The position numbers and the translations under genes were made by a program. A stretch of DNA of 64,000 nt from Pseudomonas putida (GTDB taxonomy: Bacteria > Pseudomonadota > Gammaproteobacteria > Pseudomonadales > Pseudomonadaceae), in assembly GCF_030159595.1 (NCBI RefSeq), contig NZ_BSKJ01000002.1, positions 241,881 through 305,880 on the forward strand. The letters are read 5' to 3'. The notes under the pieces were generated by a model. That model made no database searches and was not told where the DNA came from. It was given only the letters and a program-made list of their open reading frames with translations. Position 1 is the first letter of the stretch. Every line of letters begins with the position of its first letter. Positions 1 to 10,160 of this stretch are shown here, piece by piece.

Positions 1-79
1 GGCGGAATTGGTAGACGCGCTGGTTTCAGGTATCAGTGACCGCAAGGTCGTGGAAGTTCGAGTCTTCTCCTGGGCACCA
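1..79 (+). tRNA. tRNA-Leu(CAG), 5'-truncated by window edge
   Basis: This stretch is base-for-base identical to positions 175-253 of the complete tRNA-Leu downstream, so it is the 3' 79 nt of a second copy; the first 8 nt (acceptor 5' strand) lie outside the window. It includes the anticodon arm with CAG, the long variable arm typical of class II tRNAs, the T arm, and an encoded 3' CCA at 77-79. It decodes the leucine codon CUG, the dominant leucine codon in the neighbouring genes. Confidence 0.93.
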
Positions 80-88
80 AGTATTTCA

Positions 89-116
89 AGTAACAGATGA
101 CCAAGGATCTGTTACT
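89..116 (+). other. Perfect hairpin in the spacer between the two tRNA-Leu genes
   Basis: AGTAACAGAT (89-98) and ATCTGTTACT (107-116) are perfect 10-bp arms around an 8-nt loop. No T-run follows, so it is unlikely to be an intrinsic terminator. It sits 10 nt after the CCA of the first tRNA in what is presumably one precursor transcript, so it may be a processing or stability element. That role is inference; only the hairpin is seen. Confidence 0.6.
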
Positions 117-166
117 ACTGTGTGAAAGCTGACGATAGTCGCCTTCAACAGATGATGTAAAGCTTT

Positions 167-253
167 GCCCAGGTGGCGGAATTGGTAGACGCGCTGGTTT
201 CAGGTATCAGTGACCGCAAGGTCGTGGAAGTTCGAGTCTTCTCCTGGGCACCA
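167..253 (+). tRNA. tRNA-Leu(CAG)
   Basis: Complete 87-nt class II tRNA. The acceptor stem GCCCAGG pairs with CCTGGGC, followed by discriminator A and encoded CCA (251-253). The anticodon stem CTGGT/ATCAG encloses the loop TTCAGGT, giving anticodon CAG, which reads CUG. A long variable arm and a T arm with GTTCGAGTC are present. It is the second of two identical tandem copies and is followed directly by a strong terminator, so it ends the tRNA transcript. Confidence 0.97.
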
Positions 254-257
254 TACA

Positions 258-290
258 AAAACCCACTAGCTTGCTAGTGGGTTTTTTCTT
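258..290 (+). terminator. Intrinsic terminator of the tRNA-Leu transcript
   Basis: ACCCACTAGC (261-270) and GCTAGTGGGT (273-282) are perfect inverted arms separated by TT, which probably opens to a CTTG tetraloop. A T-rich tract follows to 290. It lies 7 nt after the tRNA CCA. Confidence 0.93.
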
Positions 291-372
291 GCCTGCGATT
301 TCTTCCCCCTCCCCAACTCAAGGTTTTTGCACCATGGTCTGACCATGAATTTCTCGTCACGCGGCCACTTGA

Positions 373-398
373 GAAACAATTTCGTTTACCATTGTTTC
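373..398. promoter_or_regulatory. Palindromic operator candidate upstream of the iron ABC genes
   Basis: GAAACAAT (373-380) and ATTGTTTC (391-398) are a perfect 8-bp inverted repeat with a 10-bp spacer. The half-sites are 18 bp apart centre to centre, close to two helical turns, 33 bp before the substrate-binding protein gene. The layout suits a dimeric repressor or activator. It does not look like the AT-rich 19-bp Fur consensus, so a Fur assignment is not supported. No convincing -35/-10 pair was found nearby. Confidence 0.45.
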
Positions 399-431
399 CA
401 AATATGTAGCCGTAAGCGAGGAAGTACCCGC

Positions 432-1445
432 ATGACGATCCGCCCGCAACCGCTGATGCGCACCTTGGCCGCCGCCGTGCTGAGCCTGGTCATCGGCGCT
501 CCGGCCGCCATGGCAGACACACCGGTCACCCTGACCATGTACAACGGTCAGCACAAGGAAATCGGCGAAGCCATCGCCAAAGCCTACGAGGCCAAGACCG
601 GTATCCACATCGATATCCGCAAGGGCAGCAGCAACCAGCTGGCCAGCCAGATCATCGAGGAAGGCGATCGCTCGCCCGCCGACATCATCTACACCGAAGA
701 GTCCCCGCCCCTGAACAACCTGGGCGAGCTGGGCCTGCTGGCAAAAATCGACGACGCCACTTCGAGCATGATGCCCAAGGAGTACGTTGGCGCCAACGGT
801 ACCTGGATGGGCATCACGGCGCGTACGCGCATCGTGGTGTACAACCCGAAGAAGGTCGACGAAAAAGACCTGCCAACCACGGTGATGGACTTCGCCAACC
901 CTGAGTGGGAAGGCCGCGTCGGCTATGTACCCACCAGCGGTGCGTTCCAGGAACAGGCCGTGGCCATCCTGAAGATGCACGGGCGCGAGGCCACCGAAGA
1001 ATGGCTCACCGGCCTGAAAGCCTTCGGCAAGACCTACACCAACAACATGGTCGCCCTCAAGGCCGTGGAAAAGGGCGAAGTGGCTGCGGTGCTGGTGAAC
1101 AACTACTACTGGTACGCGCTTGAGCGCGAACGCGGCAAGCTGGACACCAAGCTCTACTACCTGGCCGACGGCGATGCCGGTAACCTGGTTACCATCTCCG
1201 GCGCGGCAGTGGTCAAGGCCAGCAAGCACCCGAAAGAAGCCCAGGCACTGCTCAACTGGATGGCCAGCGAAGAAGGCCAGCGCGTGATCACCCAGACTAC
1301 CGCCGAGTATCCGCTGCACAAGGGCATGGTTTCCGACCGTGGCCTGAAGCCGTTCGAGGACCTGCGCCCGCCGAAGATCTCGCCGGCCGACCTGGGCAAT
1401 GCCGAGGAAGCCATCGAGCTTGAGCGCGAGGTCGGCCTGCTCTGA
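432..1445 (+). CDS. Fe(3+) ABC transporter periplasmic substrate-binding protein, FbpA type
   Basis: 337-residue secreted protein that should bind ferric iron in the periplasm and hand it to the permease encoded next. It has a Sec signal peptide (residues 1-28, cleavage after AMA). The mature protein opens with YNGQHKE, the hallmark of the FbpA ferric-binding family, and has the adjacent tyrosines Y225/Y226 in NNYYWY, which in FbpA coordinate Fe(3+). The start at 432 is chosen because GAGGAAG lies 7 nt upstream and the signal peptide begins there; an upstream extension to 327 adds a non-signal-like tail. The stop overlaps the permease ATG (TGATG). Another metal or an Fe-chelate is possible. 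Confidence 0.88.
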   Translation: MTIRPQPLMRTLAAAVLSLVIGAPAAMADTPVTLTMYNGQHKEIGEAIAKAYEAKTGIHIDIRKGSSNQLASQIIEEGDRSPADIIYTEESPPLNNLGELGLLAKIDDATSSMMPKEYVGANGTWMGITARTRIVVYNPKKVDEKDLPTTVMDFANPEWEGRVGYVPTSGAFQEQAVAILKMHGREATEEWLTGLKAFGKTYTNNMVALKAVEKGEVAAVLVNNYYWYALERERGKLDTKLYYLADGDAGNLVTISGAAVVKASKHPKEAQALLNWMASEEGQRVITQTTAEYPLHKGMVSDRGLKPFEDLRPPKISPADLGNAEEAIELEREVGLL

Positions 1446-3010
1446 TGACCGTCGCCCTGTCCGAGCCGGCGCCGGTACGCTTCGTACCACGCCGCAAGCG
1501 CCCCTCCATCTGGGTGGTGCTACCTGTACTGTTCCTTGTGGCAATGAGCGTGTTGCCACTGGCTTATGTCGCCATCAAAGCCTGGGAAGCCGGCTGGCGC
1601 GAAGCCTTGCACCTGCTGTGGCGCCCCTTTGTCTGGGGATTGATGCGCAACACCCTGATGCTGATGGTCGGGGTGACGCTGACCTGCATGGTGGTCGGCC
1701 TGGCCTTGGCCTGGCTGCTGGAACGTAGCAACCTGGCCGGGCGCCGGTTGTGGGGCGTAGTGCTGTGCCTGCCGTTCGCCGTGCCATCGTTCGTCAGCAG
1801 CTTCACCTGGGTGTCGCTGAGCTCGGACTTCGAAGGGCTGGGCGGGGCAATCCTGGTCATGGCCCTGTCCAAGTACCCCTTGGTGTTCCTGCCGGTAGCT
1901 GCCACCCTGCGCAACCTCGACACCTCGCTGGAGGAATCGGCGCGCACTCTGGGTTGCAGTCGCTGGGGCGTGCTCATCAAGGTCACCCTACCGCTGCTGT
2001 GGCCATCGATGCTGGGCGGTGCACTGCTGATCGCCTTGCACATGCTGGTGGAGTTCGGCGCGCTGTCGATCCTCGGCCTGCAAACCTTCACCACGGCGAT
2101 CTACCAGCAGTTCGAACTGGAGTTCAGCAATGCCAACGCGGCCATGCTGTCTGCCGTGCTGTTGGCAATGTGCCTGGTAATGCTGTGGCTGGAATTGCGT
2201 GTACGCGGCAAAGCCCGCCATGTACGCATCGGCCAGGGCGTGGCACGCCGTGCGCAACCGGTGCGTTTGCGTGGCTGGGCGGTGCCGGCACAGCTGTTGT
2301 GCGTGGGCTTGGCAGTGCTGGGCAGTGGTATTCCGCTTGCCATGCTTGGCTACTGGTTGAGCGTGGGCTCGTCGGCAGCGTTTCCAGTGGCAGCGATTTC
2401 CAAGGCGCTGTTCACTTCGCTGTCGGTGTCGCTGGGTGGCGCCGGCTTCTGCGTGCTGCTGGCCTTGCCAATCAGCTTCCTGGTTGTGCGTTACAAAGGC
2501 CGCCTGGCAATCTGGGCCGAGCGCCTGCCGTACCTGCTGCACGCCCTGCCCGGCCTGGTGATTGCCCTGACCTTGGTGTTCTTCGCCCTGCACTATGTGC
2601 CTGCGCTGTACCAGACCACGGCATTGCTGCTGCTGGCCTATGCGCTGCTGTTCCTACCGCTGGCCCAATCACCGGTGCGCACAGCGCTTAACAAAGCCTC
2701 ACCGACGCTCGAAGAAGCTGCGCGCACCTTGGGCGCCAGCAGCTTCACGGCGTTCTGCCGGGTGACCTTGCCAATCATCTTCCCGGCCATGGCGGCAGCG
2801 TTTGCGCTGGTGTTCCTGGACGCCATGAAAGAACTGACAGCTACCCTGCTGCTCAGCCCCACCGGGATGACCACACTGGCTACCGAGGTGTGGGCGCATA
2901 CCGCTAACGTCGAGTTCGCGGCGGCGGCGCCTTATGCGGCATTGCTGATCGTGGTGTCGGGGCTGCCGGTTTATCTGCTGACTACGCGGATGTATCTGAA
3001 CAAGGCATGA
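1445..3010 (+). CDS. Fe(3+) ABC transporter permease, FbpB type, fused double domain
   Basis: 521-residue inner-membrane permease with two binding-protein-dependent transport domains in tandem, about 12 membrane helices. Each half has an EAA loop that docks the ATPase: EESARTLG near residue 163 and EEAARTLG near residue 422, each followed by a VTLP motif. This fused architecture is usual for FbpB/SfuB/HitB ferric permeases. It is translationally coupled to the binding protein through a 1-nt overlap. No ATPase gene follows: after the stop come a REP-like repeat and a convergent chemoreceptor, so the ATP-hydrolysing subunit must be encoded elsewhere. Confidence 0.9.
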   Translation: MTVALSEPAPVRFVPRRKRPSIWVVLPVLFLVAMSVLPLAYVAIKAWEAGWREALHLLWRPFVWGLMRNTLMLMVGVTLTCMVVGLALAWLLERSNLAGRRLWGVVLCLPFAVPSFVSSFTWVSLSSDFEGLGGAILVMALSKYPLVFLPVAATLRNLDTSLEESARTLGCSRWGVLIKVTLPLLWPSMLGGALLIALHMLVEFGALSILGLQTFTTAIYQQFELEFSNANAAMLSAVLLAMCLVMLWLELRVRGKARHVRIGQGVARRAQPVRLRGWAVPAQLLCVGLAVLGSGIPLAMLGYWLSVGSSAAFPVAAISKALFTSLSVSLGGAGFCVLLALPISFLVVRYKGRLAIWAERLPYLLHALPGLVIALTLVFFALHYVPALYQTTALLLLAYALLFLPLAQSPVRTALNKASPTLEEAARTLGASSFTAFCRVTLPIIFPAMAAAFALVFLDAMKELTATLLLSPTGMTTLATEVWAHTANVEFAAAAPYAALLIVVSGLPVYLLTTRMYLNKA

Positions 3011-3012
3011 CC

Positions 3013-3104
3013 TTCTTCGCGGGCACGCCCGCCCCCAAAGGTACAGCGCAAGCATGGAGAGCGGCGCGGTCCCTGTGGGTGCGGGTTTACCCGCCCTCAC
3101 AGGG
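3013..3104. repeat. REP-type repeat pair between the iron permease and the chemoreceptor
   Basis: Two hairpin-forming units fill most of the gap between convergent genes. The first has GCGGGC/GCCCGC (3019-3024, 3027-3032). The second has nested arms CCCTGTG/CACAGGG (3071-3077, 3098-3104) around GCGGGT/ACCCGC (3081-3086, 3089-3094). The core matches the repeats at 18686, 29470 and 41080, so this is a diverged member of the same dispersed family. Confidence 0.75.
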
Positions 3105-3126
3105 ATTACGATGCGCTTGCAGATGA

Positions 3127-5061
3127 TTACGCCCTGAACTGGCCCAGGCTTGCCCGCAATTGCGCCGCCAAGTCGTCCAGCACCTTGCTGCTGGCGGTGG
3201 TCTGCATCACCACTTCTGCCGAGCGCTCGGCCTGGGCATGAATGGTCTCAACCCGCCCGCGCACCGCCTGCGCCCCGCTCGCCTGCTGCTCGGCCGCACG
3301 GGTGGCTAGGCCGATGGCTGCATGCACCTGCTCCACCGCTGCCTGTACCGACTGCTGCCGGCGCTCGTTGTCACGCAGTACCAGCAACCCTTCGCTGGCT
3401 TTTAGTCCAGCCTGACTGATAGTCGCCACGGCTTCCTTGGCACCCTTCTGTAGCGCAGCGATATGCGCCTGGATATCCCCCGTGGAGCTTTGCGTCTTGC
3501 TCGCCAGCGCCCGCACCTCATCAGCCACCACGGCAAACCCGCGCCCGGTCTCACCTGCCCGGGCGGCTTCGATGGCTGCGTTCAGCGCCAACAGATTGGT
3601 CTGCTCGGCAATGCCGTGGATGACCGTCAGCACCACTTCGATCTGCTCACTCTGCTTGGCGAGGCGCTCGATCACCTGGGAGCCCGTCTCTACCTGGCCA
3701 GCCAGGTTCTCGATCAACCCCGCAAGCTGGGTCGAAGTGCGGCTGTTTTCGTCGGTGGCCTGACGAATATCCACCACCTGTTTCAAGGCCGCCTGCATCG
3801 CATGGCTTTCGGCCTGGGCTTCGTCGGCCATGCTCGAAAGGTCGCGCAGGCTGGCGGCCACTGCATCGCGCTGCAGCGCGGCGGCGGCATCGGCACCGGC
3901 ATTGCGCTGGGCCATCGCGCCTATCTCCACACCGGTACGCTGGGCCACCTCTCCCGCCTCACGCACGATCGGTTGCAGCTTGTCGACAAAGCGGTTCACC
4001 GCCGAAGCCATGTCACCAATTTCATCTCGGCTGTCGAGCGGCACGCGCTTGGTCAGGTCGCCTTCGCCCGCCGCCAGGTCGTCCAAGGCAGCAATCAGCA
4101 GGCGCAGTTTGCTCAGCACTCGGCGGCCAAGCACCACGGCCACCACCAGCAGCACACCCAGGCCGACCAGCACCAGGCCCAGGCCAATGCGCCAGCGCAG
4201 GTCGGCAGCGGCATCGCGCACGGTCTGTGCGGTATTGGCCTGCATCGCTGCAGCACTGCCTTGCGCCTTCTCCAGGCGCTCACGCAGGGTTTTGCCGCTG
4301 TCGGCGGCAGCACCCACCAGGCTGTCGCCAACCAGTTGCTCACCGCTGGCGATCAGCGCCGCGAAGCGCTGGTCCAAGGCCTTGAGCTCTTGGTCGATAC
4401 CGGCCGTGGAAACCCCCATCACCACCTTGCCGATCTCTGCGCCATTGGGGTTGATCGAAGCTTCGACAAGGTACACAGCCGGGTCGCGCCGGGCGGCATC
4501 GATCACTTTGTCCAAAGCGCGCTCGCCCTGGCCCTTGTCCATCAACGCCTGGTTGATCGGGTTTTGCCGGTTCAGGTAACGGGTCAGGTGCTGGCCCTGG
4601 GCATCGTCGTAAACCACGAACAGCACGTTGGGGTTGCGCTGGGCACGCCGGGCAAAGTCGGAGAGCACTGGCACGTCGTTGTCCCAGATCGCCCGCGGAG
4701 CAACCGAAGCCAGCAGCTCGGCCATTTCGTTGGCAGAGTCCTTCAGGTTCTTTTCCAGAGTGCTGCGCAGTTGCTGCTGTTCGCTTTGCAGGCGCTCCGA
4801 CAACCCGGCGCTCAGGCGCTGGCGGGTACTGCTGGACAGGCCGTCGAGGCCCGAGCGTACATCTTGCCCGGCTTGCTCCAGGTCATTGGCCAGCTGGCGG
4901 CTGTCGTTACCCAGGCGTTCGCCAAGGTCGGCCTCCAGGGCGGTGACCGTGCTTCGGGTGAGCGCAACGGCAACCAGCACCTGCACCAAAAGAGCGATAC
5001 CAAGGGCAACAAACACAGGCCGCAAAAGGCGGCTTCGTAACAGTGAGAGGATGGCAGACAC
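3127..5061 (-). CDS. Methyl-accepting chemotaxis protein
   Basis: 644-residue transmembrane chemoreceptor. It has an N-terminal helix (about residues 7-30), a periplasmic sensor of about 270 residues containing a [10 protein letters not shown] stretch reminiscent of a single Cache fold, a second helix near 303-323, a HAMP domain, and a long cytoplasmic coiled coil. The coiled coil carries the near-invariant signalling tip [20 protein letters not shown] that contacts CheA and CheW. No C-terminal NWETF-type CheR tether is present. The GTG start at 5061 is chosen because GAGG lies 8 nt upstream and it opens directly on the basic/hydrophobic anchor; an upstream ATG at 5160 adds 33 implausible residues. 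The ligand cannot be read from sequence. Confidence 0.93.
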   Translation of the reverse strand: MSAILSLLRSRLLRPVFVALGIALLVQVLVAVALTRSTVTALEADLGERLGNDSRQLANDLEQAGQDVRSGLDGLSSSTRQRLSAGLSERLQSEQQQLRSTLEKNLKDSANEMAELLASVAPRAIWDNDVPVLSDFARRAQRNPNVLFVVYDDAQGQHLTRYLNRQNPINQALMDKGQGERALDKVIDAARRDPAVYLVEASINPNGAEIGKVVMGVSTAGIDQELKALDQRFAALIASGEQLVGDSLVGAAADSGKTLRERLEKAQGSAAAMQANTAQTVRDAAADLRWRIGLGLVLVGLGVLLVVAVVLGRRVLSKLRLLIAALDDLAAGEGDLTKRVPLDSRDEIGDMASAVNRFVDKLQPIVREAGEVAQRTGVEIGAMAQRNAGADAAAALQRDAVAASLRDLSSMADEAQAESHAMQAALKQVVDIRQATDENSRTSTQLAGLIENLAGQVETGSQVIERLAKQSEQIEVVLTVIHGIAEQTNLLALNAAIEAARAGETGRGFAVVADEVRALASKTQSSTGDIQAHIAALQKGAKEAVATISQAGLKASEGLLVLRDNERRQQSVQAAVEQVHAAIGLATRAAEQQASGAQAVRGRVETIHAQAERSAEVVMQTTASSKVLDDLAAQLRASLGQFRA

Positions 5062-5196
5062 GGTGTAACCCTCGTGTTTTCTGGCGCCACTATTTTGATG
5101 GCAACTACAGAAACTTCTTACAGCAAGGGTTGTGCCGGGGGCAGCAGGGATAAACGCCAAGGTTTAGCAAGGGGGTGACCTGCTCTCGCTCAGCGC

Positions 5197-5236
5197 AGAA
5201 AAGAAAACGCCGCAGCCCCTCTCAGGGTTGCGGCGT
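5197..5236 (-). terminator. Intrinsic terminator of purA
   Basis: On the minus strand ACGCCGCA (5236-5229) pairs with TGCGGCGT (5214-5207). The stem is extended by an internal CCC/GGG pairing and followed by TTTTCTTTTC. It begins about 20 nt after the purA stop. Confidence 0.9.
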
Positions 5237-5257
5237 CAGATCAGCCTGGAGGGCAGA

Positions 5258-6565
<1,308 letters not shown>

Positions 6566-6606
6566 TCACGCAAACTTGGTTGCCGGCCTGTTGCCGACGC
6601 AGAAAC

Positions 6607-7794
6607 TCACTGGGCCAGCGGCAGAACCTGCCAGCGCCCGTCTTGCTGAATCAATTGCCGATCACAATCCGCCTCGAGAGCAGCACTCAACGGCTGACCA
6701 GGCAGAGCCTGGACCACACGCTGGCCCTCGTTGCGCAACTGGCAGACTTGCTGCCAGAGGGCCGTATCGCCACTGTCCGGCATCCAGATGCCGCCCGTTG
6801 GCAATACGACCTCCGCTCGCCCCAGTGTGACCAGGGTCTTCAAATCCGTGGAGAAACCGGTGGCCGGGCGGGCCCGGCCAAAGTCGGCGCCGATGTCGTC
6901 ATAGCGCCCGCCCTGGGCGATCGATTGACCCTCGCCCGGCACGAACACGGCGAACACCACGCCAGTGTGATAGTGGTATCCGCGCAGCTCGCCGAGGTCG
7001 AAGTACAGCGGCAGGTCCGGGTAGCGCGACGCCAGGCGATCGGCGATCGACAGCAGGTCGTCCAGCGCCGCCAGCACGCCGGCCGGGGCACGGCCCAGGC
7101 GCACCCGGGCTTCGGCCAGCACTTCACGGCCACCGCACAGCTCGACCAGCGCGCGCAGCATGTTGCCCAGGTCTTTCGGCAGGTCAGCGGTCAGCGCCTG
7201 CACTTCGTCGACGGCCTTGCGCTGCATGGCGTCGAACAGCTGCTGCTCGACCGCACCGGACAGGCCGGCAGCGCGGGCCAGGCCGCGGTAGATACCGACG
7301 TGGCCCAGGTCCATGTGCACATCCGGCACATCGGCCAGTTGCAGCGTGGCCAGCATCAGGCTGATGACTTCGACGTCGCTGGTAGGGCTGGCATCGCCGT
7401 ACAGCTCGGCACCCAGCTGGATCGGGCTGCGCGAAGTGGACAAAGCACGCGGCTGGGCGTGCAACACGCTGCCGGCATAGCACAGGCGGCTCGGGCCTTC
7501 ACGGCGCAGGGTGTGGGCGTCGATGCGCGCCACCTGCGGAGTGAAGTCGGCGCGGAAGCCCATCAGGCGGCCGGACTGTGGGTCCACCACCTTGAAGGTG
7601 CGCTGATCCAGGTCCTGGCCGGCGCCGGTGAGCAGCGACTCCAGGTACTCGATATGCGGGGTGACGACCAGTTCGTAGCCCCAACTCTGGAACAGGTCCA
7701 ACACCTGGCGGCGCGCGATCTCGATGCGCGCAGCCTCAGGTGGCAGTACTTCCTCGATGCCATCTGGCAGCAGCCAGCGGTCTACCGTTGCCAT
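6607..7794 (-). CDS. hisZ: ATP phosphoribosyltransferase regulatory subunit
   Basis: 395-residue paralogue of the histidyl-tRNA synthetase catalytic core. It partners a short-form HisG to make the first enzyme of histidine synthesis and gives it histidine feedback sensitivity. It starts [12 protein letters not shown] and keeps class II synthetase-like stretches ([12 protein letters not shown], with YCYAG here as [11 protein letters not shown]), but it lacks the C-terminal anticodon-binding domain and the full HisRS histidine motifs, and is shorter than HisRS. The start at 7794 has a purine-rich GAGGGGA upstream. hisG is not in the window. The pairing with purA places two ATP/purine-linked genes together. 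Confidence 0.93.
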   Translation of the reverse strand: MATVDRWLLPDGIEEVLPPEAARIEIARRQVLDLFQSWGYELVVTPHIEYLESLLTGAGQDLDQRTFKVVDPQSGRLMGFRADFTPQVARIDAHTLRREGPSRLCYAGSVLHAQPRALSTSRSPIQLGAELYGDASPTSDVEVISLMLATLQLADVPDVHMDLGHVGIYRGLARAAGLSGAVEQQLFDAMQRKAVDEVQALTADLPKDLGNMLRALVELCGGREVLAEARVRLGRAPAGVLAALDDLLSIADRLASRYPDLPLYFDLGELRGYHYHTGVVFAVFVPGEGQSIAQGGRYDDIGADFGRARPATGFSTDLKTLVTLGRAEVVLPTGGIWMPDSGDTALWQQVCQLRNEGQRVVQALPGQPLSAALEADCDRQLIQQDGRWQVLPLAQ

Positions 7795-7973
7795 TACGCC
7801 TTTTCCCCTCTGGTCCGGGCGGCTAGCCAGCAGGCGAGCCGTCAGTAAAGCCGGTATCGCGCACAGCAGCGGGCAGCACTGATCCCAGCGCAGCCACCGT
7901 ACCCGATACCCTCGAATTGCCTTGCGAGCTGACCAAACCGTCAACTGGCGCTTTGCCAATCAACCTTTCAGAC
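7795..7973 (-). other. Leader and probable promoter region of hisZ
   Basis: About 180 bp without a convincing gene between the hflC terminator and hisZ. On the minus strand a good -35-like TTGACG is present near 7943, but the hexamer 17 bp downstream (GGCAAT) is poor, so no promoter is called. In-frame upstream extensions of hisZ through this stretch have low-quality residues and no Shine-Dalgarno. Confidence 0.4.
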
Positions 7974-8000
7974 GCAAAAAAGCCGGGAAATTTCCCGGCT
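7974..8000 (-). terminator. Intrinsic terminator after hflC
   Basis: AGCCGGGAAATTTCCCGGCT (7981-8000) is a perfect 20-nt palindrome followed on the minus strand by six T residues. It ends the long hfq-hfl transcript before hisZ. Confidence 0.92.
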
Positions 8001-8031
8001 GCCTCATCATACACCCCTTTTCATTCAGGAT

Positions 8032-8068
8032 GCACCCCGCCGGGTGCTTTTGCTGCCAGGCGGGGTGC
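8032..8068. other. Nested inverted repeats downstream of hflC
   Basis: GCACCCCGCC (8032-8041) and GGCGGGGTGC (8059-8068) are perfect 10-bp arms around 17 nt. The left arm can instead form a smaller hairpin GCACCC/GGGTGC (8032-8037, 8042-8047) followed by TTTT on the plus strand. The two structures are mutually exclusive. They sit 28 nt after the hflC stop and 31 nt before the terminator palindrome. Function unknown; an mRNA 3'-end stabiliser is one possibility. Confidence 0.5.
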
Positions 8069-8095
8069 CGCTGCATGAAAATCAGGGCCTGAGCA

Positions 8096-8965
8096 TCACG
8101 GCCTGCTCTTGTCCAGGTAACGGAAGAACTCGTTCTTCGGGTCCAGGACCAGCACGTCGCTCTTGCTCGAGAAGCTCTCGCGGTATGCCTGCAGGCTACG
8201 GTGGAACGCATAGAAATCAGCGTCCTGGCTGTAGGCCTTGGCATAGATGGCGGCCGCTTGGGCGTCGCCATCACCGCGGGTTTCTTCTGCTTCGCGATAG
8301 GCCTCGGCCAGCAGCACACGGCGCTGGCGGTCGGCATCGGCACGAATACCTTCAGCCAGCTCGTTACCCTTGGCACGGTGCTCGCGAGCTTCACGCTCAC
8401 GCTCGGTGCTCATGCGGTCGAACACGCTGCGGTTGACTTCCTTCGGCAGGTCGATGGCCTTGACGCGAACGTCGACCACCTCGATGCCCAGCTCCTTGTT
8501 GGCCATGCGGTTCAGCGATGCAGTGATGTCAGCCATCAGTGCGTCACGTTCACCGGAAACCACCTCGTGCAGGGTACGTTTACCGAACTGGTCGCGCAGG
8601 CCGCTTTCCAGACGACGCGACAGGCGCTCGTCGGCGATCTGCTTCATGCCGGACGTGGCGGTGTAGAAGCGCTCGGCATCCTTGACGCGCCACTTGGCGT
8701 AGGCGTCGACCATCACCGCTTTCTTCTCCAGGGTCAGGAACCGCTGGGTCGGGGCGTCGAGGGTCATGAGGCGGGCGTCGAACTTGCGCACCTGGTTCAC
8801 ATACGGAATCTTCACATGCAGGCCCGGCTGAACATCTGCCTGGACCACCTTACCGAAGCGCAGCAGTACCGCACGTTCGGTCTGGGACACGATGTAGAAG
8901 CTGTTCCAGGCCACGATGGCCAGAACGACGGCGGCGATCAGGGCGATCAGCGATCTATTGCTCAT
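8096..8965 (-). CDS. hflC: HflC, FtsH-regulating SPFH/band-7 protein
   Basis: 289-residue partner of HflK. Together they form a large membrane-anchored, periplasm-facing SPFH cage around the FtsH protease and modulate its access to membrane substrates. One N-terminal helix (about residues 5-23) is followed by ERAVLLRFGKV and the band-7 domain, then a long coiled coil rich in Glu/Arg/Ala. The ATG overlaps the hflK stop by 1 nt (TGATG), giving strict coupling. It is the last gene of the super-operon before a strong terminator. Confidence 0.96.
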   Translation of the reverse strand: MSNRSLIALIAAVVLAIVAWNSFYIVSQTERAVLLRFGKVVQADVQPGLHVKIPYVNQVRKFDARLMTLDAPTQRFLTLEKKAVMVDAYAKWRVKDAERFYTATSGMKQIADERLSRRLESGLRDQFGKRTLHEVVSGERDALMADITASLNRMANKELGIEVVDVRVKAIDLPKEVNRSVFDRMSTEREREAREHRAKGNELAEGIRADADRQRRVLLAEAYREAEETRGDGDAQAAAIYAKAYSQDADFYAFHRSLQAYRESFSSKSDVLVLDPKNEFFRYLDKSRP

Positions 8966-10146
8966 CAGCGGCTCTCCCTAGTACGCAGCGGCTGCTGTTG
9001 CTGTTGCAGGTCCTGCGCCGCACGGGCAGCCGCATCGTTGACCGATGGCGACACGCTGGTGGTTGGCGCGGACGGGTTGCGGCTGCCTTCGACCATCTTG
9101 TCCAGTGGCAGGTAGAGCAGGTTGTTCTGCCCGTCCTTGGTCGCCACCATGACCTTGCTCGAATTGCTGTAGACCTCTTGCATAGTCTCCAGGTACAGAC
9201 GCTGACGGGTCACGTCAGGTGCCTTGTGGTACTCGGCAACCAGCTTGGTGAAGCGGTCGGCCTCACCCTTGGCCCGGGCGATGACTTCGTCGCGGTAACC
9301 GTTGGCGTCCTCGATGATGCGCTGGGCCTGACCACGGGCTTCCGGCACCACGCCATTGGCGTAGGACTCGGCCTGGTTGCGGGCACGCTGCTCGTCTTCG
9401 CGGGCACGGATCACGTCGTCGAAGGCTTCCTGCACTTCACGCGGGGCTGCCGCGCTCTGTACGTTGACCTGGGTAACGGTGATACCGGTACGGTAGGTGT
9501 CGAGGAAGCGCTGCAGGCGTTCGCGGATATCCACGGCCATCTGCTCACGGCCTTCGGTGAGTACCTGGTCCATCGAGGTGGAACCCACCACATGGCGCAG
9601 GGCACTGTCGGTCGCGTGCTGCAGGCTCACCTCAGGCTGGTCGACGTTAAGCACGAAGTCCTGCAGGTTGCTGATCTTGTACTGCACGGTCAGCGGCACC
9701 TCGACGATGTTCTCGTCTTCGGTCAGCATCTGGCCCTGCTTGGTGTAGGCACGCTCACGCGTGACGTTTTCCATGTACTTGCGATCAATCGGCGGGAAGT
9801 AGATGTTCAGGCCGGGACCGACCGTCTCATGGTACTTGCCGAAGCGCAGCACCACGGCCTGCTCCTGCTCGTCGACCACATACACGGCACTGTACAGCCA
9901 GATGGCAGCCAACACCGCCAGGCCGATGCCCAGCAGGCCAAGGCCACCGCCCTTGCCGACATTGCGGTCACCGCCGCCACGTTTCTTGTTACCGCCGAAC
10001 ATGCCGTTCAGGCTGTCCTGCAGTTTGCGGAAGGCCTCGTCCAGATCCGGCGGACCTTTCTTGTCACCACCACCGCCACCGCCACCACGGCGGCCGCCCC
10101 AGGGATCCTGATTGTTCGAGTTGCCACCCGGCTCGTTCCAAGCCAT
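8965..10146 (-). CDS. hflK: HflK, FtsH-regulating SPFH/band-7 protein
   Basis: 393-residue partner of HflC. It has a cytoplasmic N-terminal segment with a glycine-rich tract (GGRRGGGGGGGD near residue 20), one membrane helix near 80-100, the band-7 domain starting EQAVVLRFGKYHETVGPGLN, and a C-terminal coiled coil ending in a Gln-rich tail. The start at 10146 is chosen for GGAGAG 4 nt upstream and for the MAWNEPGG beginning typical of HflK; an ATG 36 nt upstream lacks support. It is separated from hflX by 96 bp that contain an attenuator-like hairpin, whereas the rest of the operon is nearly gapless. Confidence 0.96.
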   Translation of the reverse strand: MAWNEPGGNSNNQDPWGGRRGGGGGGGDKKGPPDLDEAFRKLQDSLNGMFGGNKKRGGGDRNVGKGGGLGLLGIGLAVLAAIWLYSAVYVVDEQEQAVVLRFGKYHETVGPGLNIYFPPIDRKYMENVTRERAYTKQGQMLTEDENIVEVPLTVQYKISNLQDFVLNVDQPEVSLQHATDSALRHVVGSTSMDQVLTEGREQMAVDIRERLQRFLDTYRTGITVTQVNVQSAAAPREVQEAFDDVIRAREDEQRARNQAESYANGVVPEARGQAQRIIEDANGYRDEVIARAKGEADRFTKLVAEYHKAPDVTRQRLYLETMQEVYSNSSKVMVATKDGQNNLLYLPLDKMVEGSRNPSAPTTSVSPSVNDAAARAAQDLQQQQQPLRTRESR

Positions 10147-10160
10147 AGCGCTCTCCATCT

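Noticed and set aside
1..300. tRNA-Leu genes as attachment sites of an integrated element
   Set aside because: No integrase and no partial repeat of the tRNA 3' end were seen within the window; the duplication is of whole tRNA genes.
6607..7794. Second histidyl-tRNA synthetase
   Set aside because: Lacks the C-terminal anticodon-binding domain and complete HisRS histidine motifs; length and context fit HisZ.
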